Assembly (NCBI RefSeq): GCF_001027285.1
Contig: NZ_CP011509.1
Coordinates: 1,310,501 to 1,374,500, forward strand
From: Archangium gephyra
Lineage (GTDB): Bacteria > Myxococcota > Myxococcia > Myxococcales > Myxococcaceae
Reading direction: 5' to 3'
DNA: 64,000 nt
This document shows positions 1-9,532 of this stretch, in pieces (the stretch's first letter is position 1; the number at the start of each line of letters is the position of its first letter). A program made the position numbers and the translations under genes. The notes beneath the pieces were generated by a model, which searched no databases, was not told the DNA's origin, and saw only the letters and a program-made list of their open reading frames with translations.

Positions 1-354
1 GCGGTGGCGCGCGAGGTGCTCGCGGTGTACCGGGACGAGGACGTGCTGGGGCAGGTGGTGCGCAAGGCGCCCAAGGTGAAGGCCGCCTTCGAGCGGATGG
101 CGGCGACGATTCCCGGAGTGAAGCAGCCGCGAGCCATCGGCATGGTGGGGGCGGTGGACCTGGGCGGTGGCGGCTACCTGGCGCGGGGAGGCTGGCGCGT
201 GTACGAGGCCGCCCGGCGCCGCGGGCTGTACCTGCGCCCCCTGGGAGACACGGTATACGTGGCCCCCGCGCTCAACATCCCGGACGCCGCCCTGGACGAG
301 CTGCTCGCCGGCGTGGAGGCCAGCCTCCGCGAGGTGGCGGCCGGCCGGGCCTGA
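1..354 (+). CDS. bioA: Adenosylmethionine-8-amino-7-oxononanoate aminotransferase, C-terminal part (runs off the left edge)
   Basis: Only the last 117 codons are in the window; the frame is open from base 1, so the start lies upstream. The C-terminal segment with GLYLRPLGDTVYVAPALNI is characteristic of BioA, a PLP-dependent class III aminotransferase that transfers an amino group from S-adenosylmethionine to KAPA in biotin synthesis. The catalytic lysine is not in the visible part. Other class III aminotransferases share this fold, but the Leu-Arg-Pro-Leu-Gly-Asp-Thr-Val-Tyr string is closest to BioA. A perfect 10-bp palindrome follows 10 bases after the stop. Confidence 0.8.
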   Translation, partial: AVAREVLAVYRDEDVLGQVVRKAPKVKAAFERMAATIPGVKQPRAIGMVGAVDLGGGGYLARGGWRVYEAARRRGLYLRPLGDTVYVAPALNIPDAALDELLAGVEASLREVAAGRA

Positions 355-364
355 ACCCTTCCCA

Positions 365-387
365 ACTGGTCCGATTGTCGGACCAGT
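365..387. promoter_or_regulatory. Perfect 10-bp inverted repeat between bioA and the HAD gene
   Basis: ACTGGTCCGA at 365-374 is repeated as its exact reverse complement at 378-387, with a TTG spacer. It lies 10 bases after the bioA stop and 26 bases before the next start codon. No T-tract follows, so it is a weak candidate for an intrinsic terminator. The 23-bp near-symmetric shape also fits a TetR-type operator. Which role it has is not decidable from sequence. Confidence 0.5.
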
Positions 388-413
388 CGGAGACCTTCGA
401 CTCCGGAGACCCC

Positions 414-1558
414 ATGTCCCGCTTCTCGCTGCTCCTGCTGCTCACCACGCCGCTCCTCGGGCCGTTCCTCGGGTGTGCGGCGGGCTCGTCCGCCCAGCGG
501 ACCGAGGCTCCGCCCGCCGCCACCGCTACATCCATGACGGGCACCACCTCGCGCGCCGAGCTGGAGGCGGTCACCATCCCGGCGCTGCCCGACTGGGTGG
601 ACAAGTACGCGGGCCCGAACGAGGAGGAGCGCCGCTTCTTCAACATCAGCGGCCTGATGGAGCGCTTCCAGCTCGCCCGGGTCCAGGCCGTCGAGCTGCA
701 GAACCACTACCGCGACCTCATCCGCTCCCAGCCCCCCCCACGCCGGAGGAGGCCTTCACCACCGCCCTCGCGCGCGTCCGCCGCGGTGAGCTCGAGAGCC
801 GTCTCCAGCCGGAGGCGCTCGGCAAGGCCCGCTTCATCGTCGTCTTCGATCTCGATGAGACGCTGATCAGCCAGTACTACCCCGCCCAGGTGGGCGAGGC
901 CTGTCACGAGCTCGCCATCCCGCGGAAGGACGGCGTCCGCTACGTGAAGCTCGTCCCCGGCTGGCAGCAGGCCTTCGAGCGCATCCAGGCGCTCGGCGGA
1001 GCCATCGTCCTCTTCTCCGCCAACGTGGATGCGCCCACCCTCGAGCTCCTCGCGCACTGGAAGCTCGGGGGCGTGCCGCTCACCGAGCACCCCGCGATCG
1101 CCGGCATCCTGACCAACAGCTACCTCGTCCTGCAGGAGAAGTCCGAGGGCGTGAGCGATCCGAAGAAGGGCAACCCGGTGCGCGAGCCGTCCAAGGACCT
1201 GCGCGTCTTCGACGAGACGCTGAGCCGGGTCATCATCGTGGACGACAACCCGACGCGCCTCTTCCAGATGCGCAACGCCCGCATCTTCAAGAAGTTCGAG
1301 GCCGAGCCCTTCTGCACCACCAGTGACCCGGCGCTGCGCCGCGCCTTCGAGCAGGCCCTGCCCACCGTCGTCCAGGAGCTCGAGGACTCGGTGCGGGACA
1401 TGGACGCGCGCGGTGTCCCGTTCGCCGAGGCCTACCTGCCCTACACGTCGCTCGGGCAGGTCACCGTGCAGTTCCTCGTGGACAGCGGCGGCTTCGACCG
1501 GGCGCGGGCCATCGAGTACGTCCGCCGCCATCCCAAGGTCGTGGATCCGCGTTACTGA
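414..1558 (+). pseudogene. HAD/NIF-type phosphatase lipoprotein, interrupted by a one-base frameshift
   Basis: The reading starts at ATG 414 (GGAG 8 bases upstream) with a signal peptide ending in a lipobox-like Phe-Leu-Gly-Cys. It stays in that frame to a run of eight C at 732-739, after which homology continues in another frame to the stop at 1558. A ninth C would restore one protein of about 381 residues. The second half has HAD motifs: FDLDETLI (nucleophile Asp and general acid Asp), LFSAN (motif II) and VIIVDDNPTR (motif IV), closest in style to NIF/FCP1-like phosphatases. Both halves look conserved right up to the junction, so this is either a base-call error in the homopolymer, a very recent mutation or a slippery site. 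As written, the gene yields a truncated lipoprotein. Confidence 0.75.
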
Positions 1559-1636
1559 GCGTCCGTTGCAATGGAGTTCGCCCCGAGGCGTACTTCATGC
1601 AGACTGGGGCCTCATTCCAGAGCAAACGAGGACGGC

Positions 1637-1891
1637 ATGTACAATCTGTGTGGGTGGATCATCATGGGACTGATCGCGGGCCTCATCGCTCGCGCCCTCA
1701 TGCCCGGCCGCCAGTCCATGGGCTTCATCGGGACCACCCTGCTCGGCATCGCCGGCTCGTTCATGGGCGGCTTCCTCGCCTCGATCATCGCGGGGCACGG
1801 CTGGCGCGGGCCGCAGTCCACCGGCTACATCGGCTCCATCCTCGGAGCCATCGTGCTCCTCTGGCTGAGCCGGATGCTGTCCGGACGTTAG
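1637..1891 (+). CDS. GlsB/YeaQ/YmgE family small membrane protein
   Basis: This 84-residue hydrophobic protein begins at ATG 1637 with GAGG about 5 bases upstream; the longer open frame starting at 1571 has no supporting site. It has three glycine-rich membrane segments ([18 protein letters not shown], then [20 protein letters not shown], then [15 protein letters not shown]), the layout of the transglycosylase-associated/YeaQ family. Proteins of this family are often stress-induced inner-membrane proteins without known enzymatic activity. It stands alone between the HAD pseudogene and a long intergenic region. Confidence 0.85.
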   Translation: MYNLCGWIIMGLIAGLIARALMPGRQSMGFIGTTLLGIAGSFMGGFLASIIAGHGWRGPQSTGYIGSILGAIVLLWLSRMLSGR

Positions 1892-2406
1892 CTGCCCTGA
1901 CGTGCCACCCCGAGGCGGCCCCATGTCCCACGCATGGGACTTGCCCTCTCAGCCGCTGGGAACTTTTCGTCACAAAGAGGTAGGCACACAAGCCGCCATG
2001 GTGTAGGCTAATGAGGCCAGCCTAGAGCCATGAGCGAAAGTGATGAGTGCCCTGATGCGGCACTCATGACTTCGTGCGCCAGGGACTGGCATTCCGCTTC
2101 ATTTTTCCTGTAAGTGCGGTCTCAACAGCCCGCCCGCGGGGGAACCCCTCCAAGGCACGCCGCGGGAAGCGAGGCTGCGAAGACTGCGCGCGTCCTCGGA
2201 GTCGTCACCCCTCCAAGGTCAAACCCCGAGGACGCGCGCAGCCAGCAGTTTCCCACCTGTGCGGTCAGATGCAAGCGCGAGGTGATGGAAACGCAACCCT
2301 TGGACGCCAGTTCTCGCGCAGTGCGTCCCCTCTCCTCTAGCGGAGGGATACCTTCGAGCTTTCCCAAGACCCGAGACAGGACCTGTGCGGGTATGCGAGG
2401 AGGCTC
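1892..2406. other. 515-bp intergenic region with several inverted repeats, no convincing gene
   Basis: No open frame here has the codon bias or start site of a gene. It holds a short hairpin (GTCCCA at 1925-1930 with TGGGAC at 1935-1940), a CCGCGG-type repeat pair around 2133-2166, and the strong 16-bp inverted repeat described separately. The 3' end carries a good ribosome-binding site (GAGGAGG) just before ATG 2407. The density of self-complementary sequence is compatible with a structured 5' leader or small RNA, but no known RNA family is recognised. Confidence 0.5.
2184..2241. repeat. Perfect 16-bp inverted repeat with 26-nt spacer
   Basis: CTGCGCGCGTCCTCGG at 2184-2199 is exactly complementary to 2226-2241. 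The 16 GC-rich pairs would form a very stable RNA stem or a cruciform. It sits about 165 bases upstream of the esterase start, too far to be a simple RBS switch. The spacer contains CCCCTCCAAGG, a string that also occurs about 50 bases upstream. It is not followed by a T-tract. Confidence 0.75.
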
Positions 2407-3150
2407 ATGGGTACGGTGACGATGGCGCTGGTGGCGTGGCTGATGATGGGGACCCCTGAGACGGGCACGCCTCCAACTCCAGCCGACTCTCCTGGCACGT
2501 TCGTGGCGAAGACGCTCACCGTCCGAGGCGAGACGTACATGTACTCGGTGTACCTGCCACCGGGTTACCGCCGGGAGCGGGAGTGGCCGGTCATTCTCGC
2601 GCTGCATGGAGCGGGCTCGCGGGGAACGGACGGGCAGCGGCCGAGGATGCAGAGCCTGGCGGAGGCGGCGCGGATGCACCCGGAGCGCTACCCGGCCGTG
2701 CTGGTGCTGCCGCAGTGTCCGCCCGACAAGGACTGGAGCGGGGAGGTGGCGGACTTCGCGCTCGAGGCGCTGGAGCTCACCGTCAAGGAGTTCGGGGGAG
2801 ATCGCAAGCGGGTGTACCTCGCGGGCCAGTCGATGGGAGCGCGGGGGGTGGTGCAGCTGGCCGCGCGCTACCCGGAGCGCTTCGCGGCGGTGGTGGCCGT
2901 GGCCGGGCGCTACCCGGATCGCTCGATGGTGGGCAAGCTCAAGGGCCTGCCGCTGTGGATGTGGCACGGGGACGCGGACGCCGTGGTGCCCGTCACCGAG
3001 AGCCGCTCCCTCGTGGAGCTGCTGAAGTCCTCGGGCAACCACTCCGTGCGCTACACGGAGCTGTCCGGCCTGGGCCACGACATCCCCGACACCGTGTACC
3101 TGGACCAGGCCGTGAGCACCTGGCTGCTGGCGCAGAAGCGCGGGAAGTAG
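2407..3150 (+). CDS. Alpha/beta-hydrolase, dienelactone hydrolase/feruloyl-esterase-like, exported
   Basis: The protein has 247 residues, starting at ATG 2407 with GAGGAGG 4 bases upstream. An N-terminal hydrophobic stretch (VTMALVAWLMMG) suggests export. The body has the features of an esterase: YLPPGYRREREWPVILALHG (oxyanion-hole region), the nucleophile elbow GQSMG, an acid in HGDADAVVPV and the histidine in GLGHD. This resembles the PHB-depolymerase/phospholipase-carboxylesterase group that hydrolyses ester substrates outside the cytoplasm. The actual substrate cannot be read from sequence. It is a single gene with its own leader region. Confidence 0.8.
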   Translation: MGTVTMALVAWLMMGTPETGTPPTPADSPGTFVAKTLTVRGETYMYSVYLPPGYRREREWPVILALHGAGSRGTDGQRPRMQSLAEAARMHPERYPAVLVLPQCPPDKDWSGEVADFALEALELTVKEFGGDRKRVYLAGQSMGARGVVQLAARYPERFAAVVAVAGRYPDRSMVGKLKGLPLWMWHGDADAVVPVTESRSLVELLKSSGNHSVRYTELSGLGHDIPDTVYLDQAVSTWLLAQKRGK

Positions 3151-3191
3151 GGCGCGCACGCGGGCCCGTCTTCCGGTTATGACTGGGCGTC

Positions 3192-3941
3192 ATGAGCTCT
3201 GACGCCACCCGACTCCTGGACCTGCTGTGGGAGCGCTACGCCGCGGAGGTGCCCTACGCGCGCACCTTCGCCCAACTCTCCGGCGGCAGCTTCCGCAATG
3301 ATCACATCGCGCTGCGCTCCCTCGCCCGGCCCGGCGGGGGCATCGCGCTCTTCTCCCGTGTTTTCGAGCGCTTCGGTTGGAAGGCCGCCGGCGAGTACAC
3401 CTTCCCCGATACCCACCTCTCCGCCATCTACATGTCCCATCCGGAGGGGCTGCCCCGCGTCTTCATCTCCGAGCTCCTCGCCGATCGGCTCTCGCCCGAG
3501 GCCCAGCGTCTCCTCGCCGCGCTCCCGGTGGATCCTCCCGCCCCCGGCTCCATCGAGGCGCTCGCCGGCTGGTTCTCCGCGCCGCCCCCGCCCGAGGAGT
3601 CCGCGCTGCTCACCCTGGAGAAGGAGTCCCAGTACGGCGCGTGGTTGCTCGCCTTCGGCCGCAAGGTGAACCACTTCACCGGCTCCGTGGATGACGTGGA
3701 GGTGTGGCAGCGCCGCATGCGCGAGGCCGGCGTCCCCATGAAGGCGGACATCGAGGGCGCGCCCGGCACCGCCCTGCGCCAGACGGCCACCAGCGCCGCC
3801 CCCGTCACCATCCGGCTCGCCGACGGGCGCACGCGCACCTGGCCCTATGCCTACTTCGAGATCGCCCAGCGCTCGCACGGCTTCGACGGCTTCCTCGGCC
3901 CCCAGGCCCGCGCCCTCTTCGACATGACGAAGCGCTCCTAG
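3192..3941 (+). CDS. DUF1338 protein, possible 2-oxoadipate dioxygenase/decarboxylase (HglS/YdcJ-like)
   Basis: The 249-residue protein starts at ATG 3192. It carries the DUF1338 signature: FRNDHIALRSL near residue 40, GEYTFPDTHLSAIYMSHPEG, a second histidine in NHFTGS and a glutamate in YFEIAQR. In characterised HglS enzymes a His-His-Glu set binds non-haem iron and converts 2-oxoadipate to 2-hydroxyglutarate in lysine catabolism; the three candidate ligands are present here. No other lysine-catabolism gene is nearby, so the substrate is inferred. At 249 residues it is shorter than the roughly 450-residue YdcJ proteins. Its stop overlaps the stop of the convergent SDR gene by 4 bases. Confidence 0.8.
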   Translation: MSSDATRLLDLLWERYAAEVPYARTFAQLSGGSFRNDHIALRSLARPGGGIALFSRVFERFGWKAAGEYTFPDTHLSAIYMSHPEGLPRVFISELLADRLSPEAQRLLAALPVDPPAPGSIEALAGWFSAPPPPEESALLTLEKESQYGAWLLAFGRKVNHFTGSVDDVEVWQRRMREAGVPMKADIEGAPGTALRQTATSAAPVTIRLADGRTRTWPYAYFEIAQRSHGFDGFLGPQARALFDMTKRS

Positions 3942-4630
3942 AACTTCTCCGCCGCGGGGCGCAGGTCCAGCTCCTGCGTCCACGCCGGTGGCTCCTGGCG
4001 GTGCAGCTGCCAGTACGTCTCCGCGATGGCGTCCGGCGACAGCCTCGTCGCCGAGCCCGGCCCCGTGCCGATCATCCCGTCGATGACCACGTGGGCCACG
4101 TGGATGCCTTGGGGCCCCAGCTCGCGCGCCAGGGACTGCGCCAGCGCCCTCAGGCCGAACTTGCCCACCGCGAACGCCGCGAACCTCGCCGCGCCCCGCA
4201 GCGACGCCGTGGCCCCCGTGAACAGCAGCGTCCCCCGTTTCCGCTCCAGCATCCCCGGCACCACCTCGCGCGCCGTGAGGAAGCCGCCCAGGCAGCCGAT
4301 CCTCCACGCGGACTCGAACTGCTCCGGTGTCAGCTCCAGCACGCCCGCCACCGCGTACGCCCCCGCGTTGTAGATGCACACCTCCGGGGCGCCCAGCTCC
4401 GCGCGCAGCCGGCCGAAGGCGGACTTCAGCGACGCCGCGTCCGTCGCATCCGCGGGGTAGCTGCCCGCGCGTCCTCCTTCCTTCTCCAACGCCTCGCGCA
4501 CCGGACGCAGGCTCGACTCGTTCCGGGCCACCAGCCCCACGGCGTAGCCCTCCCGCGCGAAGCGGCGCGCCAGCGAGGCGCCGAGTCCCGGGCCCACTCC
4601 CACCACCACGGCCACCTTCGGTGTGTCCAT
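3938..4630 (-). CDS. Short-chain dehydrogenase/reductase with Phe in place of the catalytic Tyr
   Basis: The 230-residue Rossmann protein starts at ATG 4630. It has a nucleotide-binding GVGPGLGASLA, NAG in the fourth strand (CIYNAGAYA), a GATAS serine region and, at the usual YxxxK position, FAVGK. The active-site Tyr is therefore Phe. From memory, an SDR subgroup with FASAKF-type motifs exists in proteobacteria, so this may be a subgroup trait rather than decay. Such a protein could be a weak reductase, use another acid, or bind ligand without catalysis. It is monocistronic and convergent with the DUF1338 gene. Confidence 0.85.
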   Translation of the reverse strand: MDTPKVAVVVGVGPGLGASLARRFAREGYAVGLVARNESSLRPVREALEKEGGRAGSYPADATDAASLKSAFGRLRAELGAPEVCIYNAGAYAVAGVLELTPEQFESAWRIGCLGGFLTAREVVPGMLERKRGTLLFTGATASLRGAARFAAFAVGKFGLRALAQSLARELGPQGIHVAHVVIDGMIGTGPGSATRLSPDAIAETYWQLHRQEPPAWTQELDLRPAAEKF

Positions 4631-4786
4631 GCCGCATGCGTAATGTCTCCCACCGTCCGCTCCCAAGCCTCCCGCGTCGCCTCGCCAGACAGTGGCCGTC
4701 CGGCCGGGCCCTTCTTGCATTCCGGCCAGACGTGAGCAGATCCACACCCTTGAGCCCCGAATGGTTTCGAAGGGAGGCCTCTCCGC

Positions 4787-7700
4787 TTGTCCTCCACCAT
4801 CCACAGCGCTCCTGGTGAGCCGGAGGAACCGAGGGACGAGCCCCGCCGGGAGGAGGCGCCCTGGACGCGCAGTGCACTCGCCCTGCGGCTGCTGGAGCAG
4901 GCGGAGGTCTGTGCGCTCGCAGGCCTGGACGTGAAGGGCCGCATCAGCCTCTGGACGCCGGGGGCGGAGCGGCTCACCGGGCATGCGAAGGCCGACCTCC
5001 TCGGAGAGCCGCTCTCCGCCCTCTCCCTGCCCGAGGAACGGGAGCGGGTGGCGAGGCTTCTGCGCCAGGCCGAGCAGGAGGGGCGCTGCGAGCTCGAGGG
5101 CTGGCTCGTGCGGCGCGATGGCACCCGCTTCCGGGCCTCGCAGGTGCTCACCGCGCTGCACGACGCGGACGGGGTGCTGGCCGGGTTCGCCTGTGCCCTC
5201 GGTCCCGCGGAGCCGCGCCGGGAGCTGGAGCTGCTGCGCCACCTGGGCGAGCTCATCCTCTCCTCCGTGGACGAGGGCGTGTATGGCCTGGATACCGAGG
5301 GCCGCACCACCTTCGTCAACCCGGCCGCGGCGCGCATGCTGGGGTGGAAGCCGGAAGAGCTCATCGGCAAGCCCCAGCACACGGTCATGCACTCCAAGCG
5401 CCGCGACGGCACGCCGCTGCCCATCGCCGAGTGCCGCACCTACGCCGCCTTCCGGGAGGGCCGCACCTACCACGTGACGGACGAGGTGTTCTGGCGGCGC
5501 GATGGCAGCTCCTTCCCGGTGGAGTACCGCAGCAGCCCCGTCCGGGATGGCGAGCGCATCATCGGCGCGGTCATCACCTTCACGGACATCACCGGGCGGC
5601 TGCGCGCCCGCGAGCGCGAGCGCGAGCTGCTGCGCGAGCAGACGGCGCGCGTCCAGGCCGAGGCGGTGGAGCGGCGCGTGCACGGGATGCTGGAGAGCAT
5701 CTCCGATGCCTTCGTCGCCCTGGACCGGGCCTGGCGCTACACCTACGTCAACCGCCGCGCCGAGGAGCTGTCGCACCGCTCGCGCGAGCAGATGCTCGGG
5801 AGGACTCCCCAGGAGGTGTTCCCACTCTTCGGCGGCTCGCGCTCCGAGCAGGGCTTCCGCGAGGCCTTCACCGAGCAACGGGCCGTCCACTTCGAGGAGC
5901 ACGACCCACCCCGCGACACCTGGGTGGAGATGCACGTCTATCCCTCCGAGGAGGGGCTCGCCGTCTACTTCCGGGACATCACCGACCGCAAGCGCACCGA
6001 GGCACGGCTGCGCCTCTTCGAGTCCATCGTGGTGAACACCAACGACGGCGTGGTCATCCTGGAGCCCGAGCTGAAGGAGGGGCGGCGCACCCGGCGCATC
6101 CTCTACACCAACGAGGCCTTCTGCCGGATGACGGGCTACAAGAAGGAGGAGCTGCTCGACGCGGAGTCTCTGCTGTTGATGGGGCCGGAGACGGACTGGG
6201 CGGCCATCGAGCGCATGCGCGCGGCCCTGAGCCGCAGGGAGCCCTTCCGCGAGGAGCTGCTCATCTACCGCAAGGACGGCACCACCCTCTGGACGGAGAG
6301 CACCCTGGTGCCCGTGAGCGACCAGGAAGGCCTGCTGAGTCACTGGGTGTCGGTGACGCGCGAGGTGTCGGAGCGCAAGCGGGCGGAGGGGACGGCGCTG
6401 CGGCTCGCCCGCGAGGAGGCGGCCCGCACCGAGGCCGAGGCGGCCCACGCGCGCATCGAGGCCATCCTGGAGAGCATCACCGACGCCTTCTTCGCCCTGG
6501 ACCGGGAGCGGCGCTTCACCTTCGTCAACCGCCGCGCGGCCGAGGTGATGCAACGCCCGCGGGAGCAGCTGCTGGGCCAGCTCCTGGACGAGATGCTGCC
6601 GGAGGACGCGCGGGACGGGCTCACCCGGGGCGTGCGCCGGGTGCTGGAGGGACAGGGCGCCTCGGATTGCGAGATGTACCTCCCCTCGCTCGCGGCGTGG
6701 TTCGACTGCCACGTCAGCCCCTCCGGTGACGGCGTCTCCGTCTACCTGCGCGAGGTGACGGCCCGCAAGCGCGCGGAGGAGGCGCGCCGCAGGCTCAGCT
6801 CCATCATCGAGGCCACGCCGGACTTCGTGGGCAGCACGGACCCGCAGGGGCGGGGCCTCTACCTCAACCGCGCGGGCCGGCGCATGGTGGGACTGGCGGA
6901 GGACCAGGACGCCAGTGTCTGGAGCCTCGCCTCGGCCCACCCGGCCTCGGCCGCGCGGCGCCTGCTGGCCGAGAGCGTGCCCACCGCGCTGCGCGAGGGC
7001 GTGTGGATGGGGGAGACGGTGATGCGCGCGCCGGACGGGCGGGAATTTCCCGTGTCCCAGGTGCTGCTCGCCCACGCCGAGGCGGACGGGAAGCTGGAGA
7101 TGTTCTCCACCATCATCCGCGACATCTCGGACCGGAAGCATGCCGAGGAGTCGCAGCAGTTCCTCTCCGAGGGCGGCCGGGTGCTCGTGGCCGCGTTGGA
7201 GTACGAGGCCACGCTGCGCAGCCTGGCCCGGTTGGTGGTGCCCCGTCTGGCCGACTACTGCGTGGTGTGCATGCGGGAGGGCGGCGAGGTGCACCGCCTG
7301 GCCGTCGCCCACCGAGACCCCTCCCGGGAGCCGCTGCTGCTCGCGCTCGGGCGCGTGCGCTCCGGGAGCCAGACGCTGGTGGGCGTGCAGAGCGTGCTGC
7401 GCACCGGTGAGCCGGAGCTCGTCCCCGAGGTGACGGACGCCTGGCTGCGGGCCTCCGCCGAGGACGAGGAGCACTTCACCACGCACCGGGCCCTGGCGCC
7501 GCGCTCGCTGATGATCGTCCCGCTGGTGGCGCGCGGACGGACGCTGGGCGCCATCACCTTCGCCTCCGCCGGGGAGTCGGGCCGGCGCTATGGCCCGGCG
7601 GACCTCTCGCTCGCCGAGGGCCTGGCCTCCCGGGCCGCCCTCACCCTGGACAACGCCCGGCTCTACAAGGACTCACAACAGGCCACGCATGCGCGCGACG

Positions 7701-8380
7701 AGGTGCTCGCCGTCGTCTCGCATGATCTGCGCAACCCCCTCAATGTCATCTCCCTGGGGGCGACCTACCTGCTCAAGCACCTGCCCCAGGGCCCGGAGGG
7801 GGCGTCGTGGCGCAAGCACGCGGAGCTCATGCGGCGCTCGGCGGACCGGTCCGTCCATCTCATCCAGGATCTGCTGGAGGTGGCGAAGATCGAAACCGGG
7901 CGGCTGATGGTGGAGAGCGAGGCGCAGGACGTGGGCCAACTGGTGGAGGAGGCCATCGAGCTGCACCGGCCGTTGGCGGAGGCACGGCGGTTGCGGCTGG
8001 AGCGGGAGCTGGAGGCGGAGCTGCCGCGGGTGCTGGCGGACCGGGGCCGGGTGCTCCAGGTGTTCTCCAACCTCATCGGCAATGCGTTGCGCTACACGCC
8101 CGAGGGCGGCCGCATCACCGTGCGGGCCCGGCGCGAGGGCCGGTTCGTGCGCTTCTTCGTGAGCGACACCGGCAAGGGGATTGCCCCGGAGCACCTGCCG
8201 CACCTCTTCGAGCGCTACTGGCAGCCGAAGGGGACGCGAGAGGGGGCGGGGCTGGGGCTGCCCATCGCCAAGGGCATCATCGAGGCCCACGGCGGCTACA
8301 TCCTGGTGGAGAGCGAGCCGGGGAAGGGCAGCACCTTCTCCTTCACCTTGCCGGTGGACGAGGCGCCAGCAGGGCGGTGA
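4787..8380 (+). CDS. Multi-PAS sensor histidine kinase (six PAS, GAF, HisKA, HATPase)
   Basis: This soluble kinase has 1197 residues. TTG 4787 is chosen because GGGAGG lies 9 bases upstream and no ATG is in frame nearby. Six PAS units follow one another (about residues 35-130, 150-265, 285-400, 405-535, 550-660, 668-790), then a GAF unit (about 795-960). The phospho-acceptor histidine is in [11 protein letters not shown] (about residue 979), the ATP-binding N-box in [11 protein letters not shown] and the G-box in [11 protein letters not shown]. No membrane segment or receiver is seen, so it should sense a cytoplasmic or diffusible signal and pass phosphate to a regulator encoded elsewhere. 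Orphan kinases of this kind are common in myxobacteria. Its 3' end overlaps the convergent GNAT gene by 38 bases. Confidence 0.9.
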   Translation: MSSTIHSAPGEPEEPRDEPRREEAPWTRSALALRLLEQAEVCALAGLDVKGRISLWTPGAERLTGHAKADLLGEPLSALSLPEERERVARLLRQAEQEGRCELEGWLVRRDGTRFRASQVLTALHDADGVLAGFACALGPAEPRRELELLRHLGELILSSVDEGVYGLDTEGRTTFVNPAAARMLGWKPEELIGKPQHTVMHSKRRDGTPLPIAECRTYAAFREGRTYHVTDEVFWRRDGSSFPVEYRSSPVRDGERIIGAVITFTDITGRLRARERERELLREQTARVQAEAVERRVHGMLESISDAFVALDRAWRYTYVNRRAEELSHRSREQMLGRTPQEVFPLFGGSRSEQGFREAFTEQRAVHFEEHDPPRDTWVEMHVYPSEEGLAVYFRDITDRKRTEARLRLFESIVVNTNDGVVILEPELKEGRRTRRILYTNEAFCRMTGYKKEELLDAESLLLMGPETDWAAIERMRAALSRREPFREELLIYRKDGTTLWTESTLVPVSDQEGLLSHWVSVTREVSERKRAEGTALRLAREEAARTEAEAAHARIEAILESITDAFFALDRERRFTFVNRRAAEVMQRPREQLLGQLLDEMLPEDARDGLTRGVRRVLEGQGASDCEMYLPSLAAWFDCHVSPSGDGVSVYLREVTARKRAEEARRRLSSIIEATPDFVGSTDPQGRGLYLNRAGRRMVGLAEDQDASVWSLASAHPASAARRLLAESVPTALREGVWMGETVMRAPDGREFPVSQVLLAHAEADGKLEMFSTIIRDISDRKHAEESQQFLSEGGRVLVAALEYEATLRSLARLVVPRLADYCVVCMREGGEVHRLAVAHRDPSREPLLLALGRVRSGSQTLVGVQSVLRTGEPELVPEVTDAWLRASAEDEEHFTTHRALAPRSLMIVPLVARGRTLGAITFASAGESGRRYGPADLSLAEGLASRAALTLDNARLYKDSQQATHARDEVLAVVSHDLRNPLNVISLGATYLLKHLPQGPEGASWRKHAELMRRSADRSVHLIQDLLEVAKIETGRLMVESEAQDVGQLVEEAIELHRPLAEARRLRLERELEAELPRVLADRGRVLQVFSNLIGNALRYTPEGGRITVRARREGRFVRFFVSDTGKGIAPEHLPHLFERYWQPKGTREGAGLGLPIAKGIIEAHGGYILVESEPGKGSTFSFTLPVDEAPAGR

Positions 8381-8927
8381 GGACGTGGTCGCGCCAGCGG
8401 CCGTCGATGAGGACGAGCTCGCGCGCGAGGCCCTCGACGGAGAAGCCCAGGCGGCGCAGCACGGCGGCGCTGCGGTGGTTGTCCGGCAGGTGGTTGGCGT
8501 GGATGCGGTGCAGGCCCATGGCGCCGAAGGCGTAGTCGCACACGGCGCGCACGGCCTCGCTCATGAGTCCCTGGCCCTGGGCGCGGTGGTCGAGCCCGAA
8601 GCCCATCTCGCAAGACTGGAGGGGCCCGCGGCGGATGTCGGTGAGGGACACGCTGCCGAGCACGGGGGCGGAGGAGAGCGGGAGCTCGCGAGACAGCATG
8701 AAGAGACGCAGGGCGAGGCCTCGGCGCCAGTCCTCGGCGTCCTGGGCCAGACGCGAGCGCCACCAGGTGACGGTGAAGAAGTTGTCGGGGCGCGCGGGCG
8801 AGACGGGACCGAGGTGATCCCGGTTGGCCTCGTGGTAGGCGAGCACACGCGCGGCCCCGTCCGGCGGGAGCAGGGCCAGGTTGAGCCGCGCGGTGGTGAG
8901 GAGGACGGGGGTGGGGTCCGAGGGCAT
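8343..8927 (-). CDS. GNAT N-acetyltransferase, RimJ/RimL-like
   Basis: The 194-residue protein starts at ATG 8927. It begins with [14 protein letters not shown], as RimJ-type acetyltransferases do (a beta strand followed by LxLRxL-like sequence). The acetyl-CoA loop is present as [13 protein letters not shown], and the C-terminal [13 protein letters not shown] is the usual asparagine-to-leucine helix. Family members acetylate N-termini of ribosomal proteins or antibiotic-like amines; the substrate here is unknown. The last 38 bases overlap the convergent kinase gene. Confidence 0.85.
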   Translation of the reverse strand: MPSDPTPVLLTTARLNLALLPPDGAARVLAYHEANRDHLGPVSPARPDNFFTVTWWRSRLAQDAEDWRRGLALRLFMLSRELPLSSAPVLGSVSLTDIRRGPLQSCEMGFGLDHRAQGQGLMSEAVRAVCDYAFGAMGLHRIHANHLPDNHRSAAVLRRLGFSVEGLARELVLIDGRWRDHVLTALLAPRPPAR

Positions 8928-9038
8928 GACGGGCGGCGGGAAGGCTAGCGCGTCCAGGGGCTCGCGCGTGCGCCGTGAAGGGGAGGCTCGACAGCGGACG
9001 GCCGCTCACGTTGACTGGTGGAGGTTGGAGCCCGCCAT

Positions 9039-9506
9039 ATGACACCGCGCATCGTCGAGGGAGACCTGCTGGAGCAGCGGGTCGACGCCATCGTGAACGC
9101 CTGGAACCGGAACATCATCCCGTGGTGGCTGCTGCTGCCCCAGGGGGTTTCAGGGGCCATCAAGAAACGGGGCGGGCTGGCGCCGTTCCGCGAGCTGGCT
9201 CGGGTGGGGCCGATGCCGCTCGGCTCGGCCGTGGTCACCTCGGCGGGCCGGCTGCCCTACCGGGGCATCATCCACGTGGCGGGCATCAACCTGCTCTGGC
9301 GCTCGTCGGAGCGAGCCATCCGCGACTCGGTGACGAACGCGCTCGCACGGGCCCGGGAGCACGGCTTCGGCTCCGTGGCGTTCCCGATCATCGGCGCCGG
9401 CAGCGGCGGCTTCGACGAGGCCCGGGCCCTCGAGGTGATGGTGTCCACGCTGGAGGCGGGTGACGCGGAGCTCGACGTCACCGTGGTCCGCTACCGGCGG
9501 CGTTGA
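9039..9506 (+). CDS. Macro domain protein
   Basis: This is a stand-alone macro domain of 155 residues. ATG 9039 is preferred over GTG 9018 because GGAG lies 8 bases before it and the domain starts immediately after it (TPRIVEGDLLEQRVDAIVNA). Ligand-binding signatures are GDLL, VDAIVNAWN, a glycine-rich loop SGAIKKRGG and the second loop IGAGSGGFD. Macro domains bind or hydrolyse ADP-ribose and O-acetyl-ADP-ribose. The VNAW-N variant with a Trp-rich insertion (IIPWWLLLPQG) is less usual. The exonuclease-like gene follows after 26 bases on the same strand. Confidence 0.88.
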   Translation: MTPRIVEGDLLEQRVDAIVNAWNRNIIPWWLLLPQGVSGAIKKRGGLAPFRELARVGPMPLGSAVVTSAGRLPYRGIIHVAGINLLWRSSERAIRDSVTNALARAREHGFGSVAFPIIGAGSGGFDEARALEVMVSTLEAGDAELDVTVVRYRRR

Positions 9507-9532
9507 GGCGGAGATTGAGGTAGACAGCCCCC

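Noticed and set aside
1597-1611. A 15-bp string shared with 31145-31159
   Set aside because: A match of this length is expected by chance in 64 kb of high-GC sequence, and no longer similarity surrounds it.
3938-7486. A minus-strand open frame of over 1100 codons opposite the six-PAS kinase
   Set aside because: Its end is the SDR gene; the rest is antisense to clear PAS domains and has low-complexity, His/Gly/Ala-rich sequence typical of high-GC shadows.
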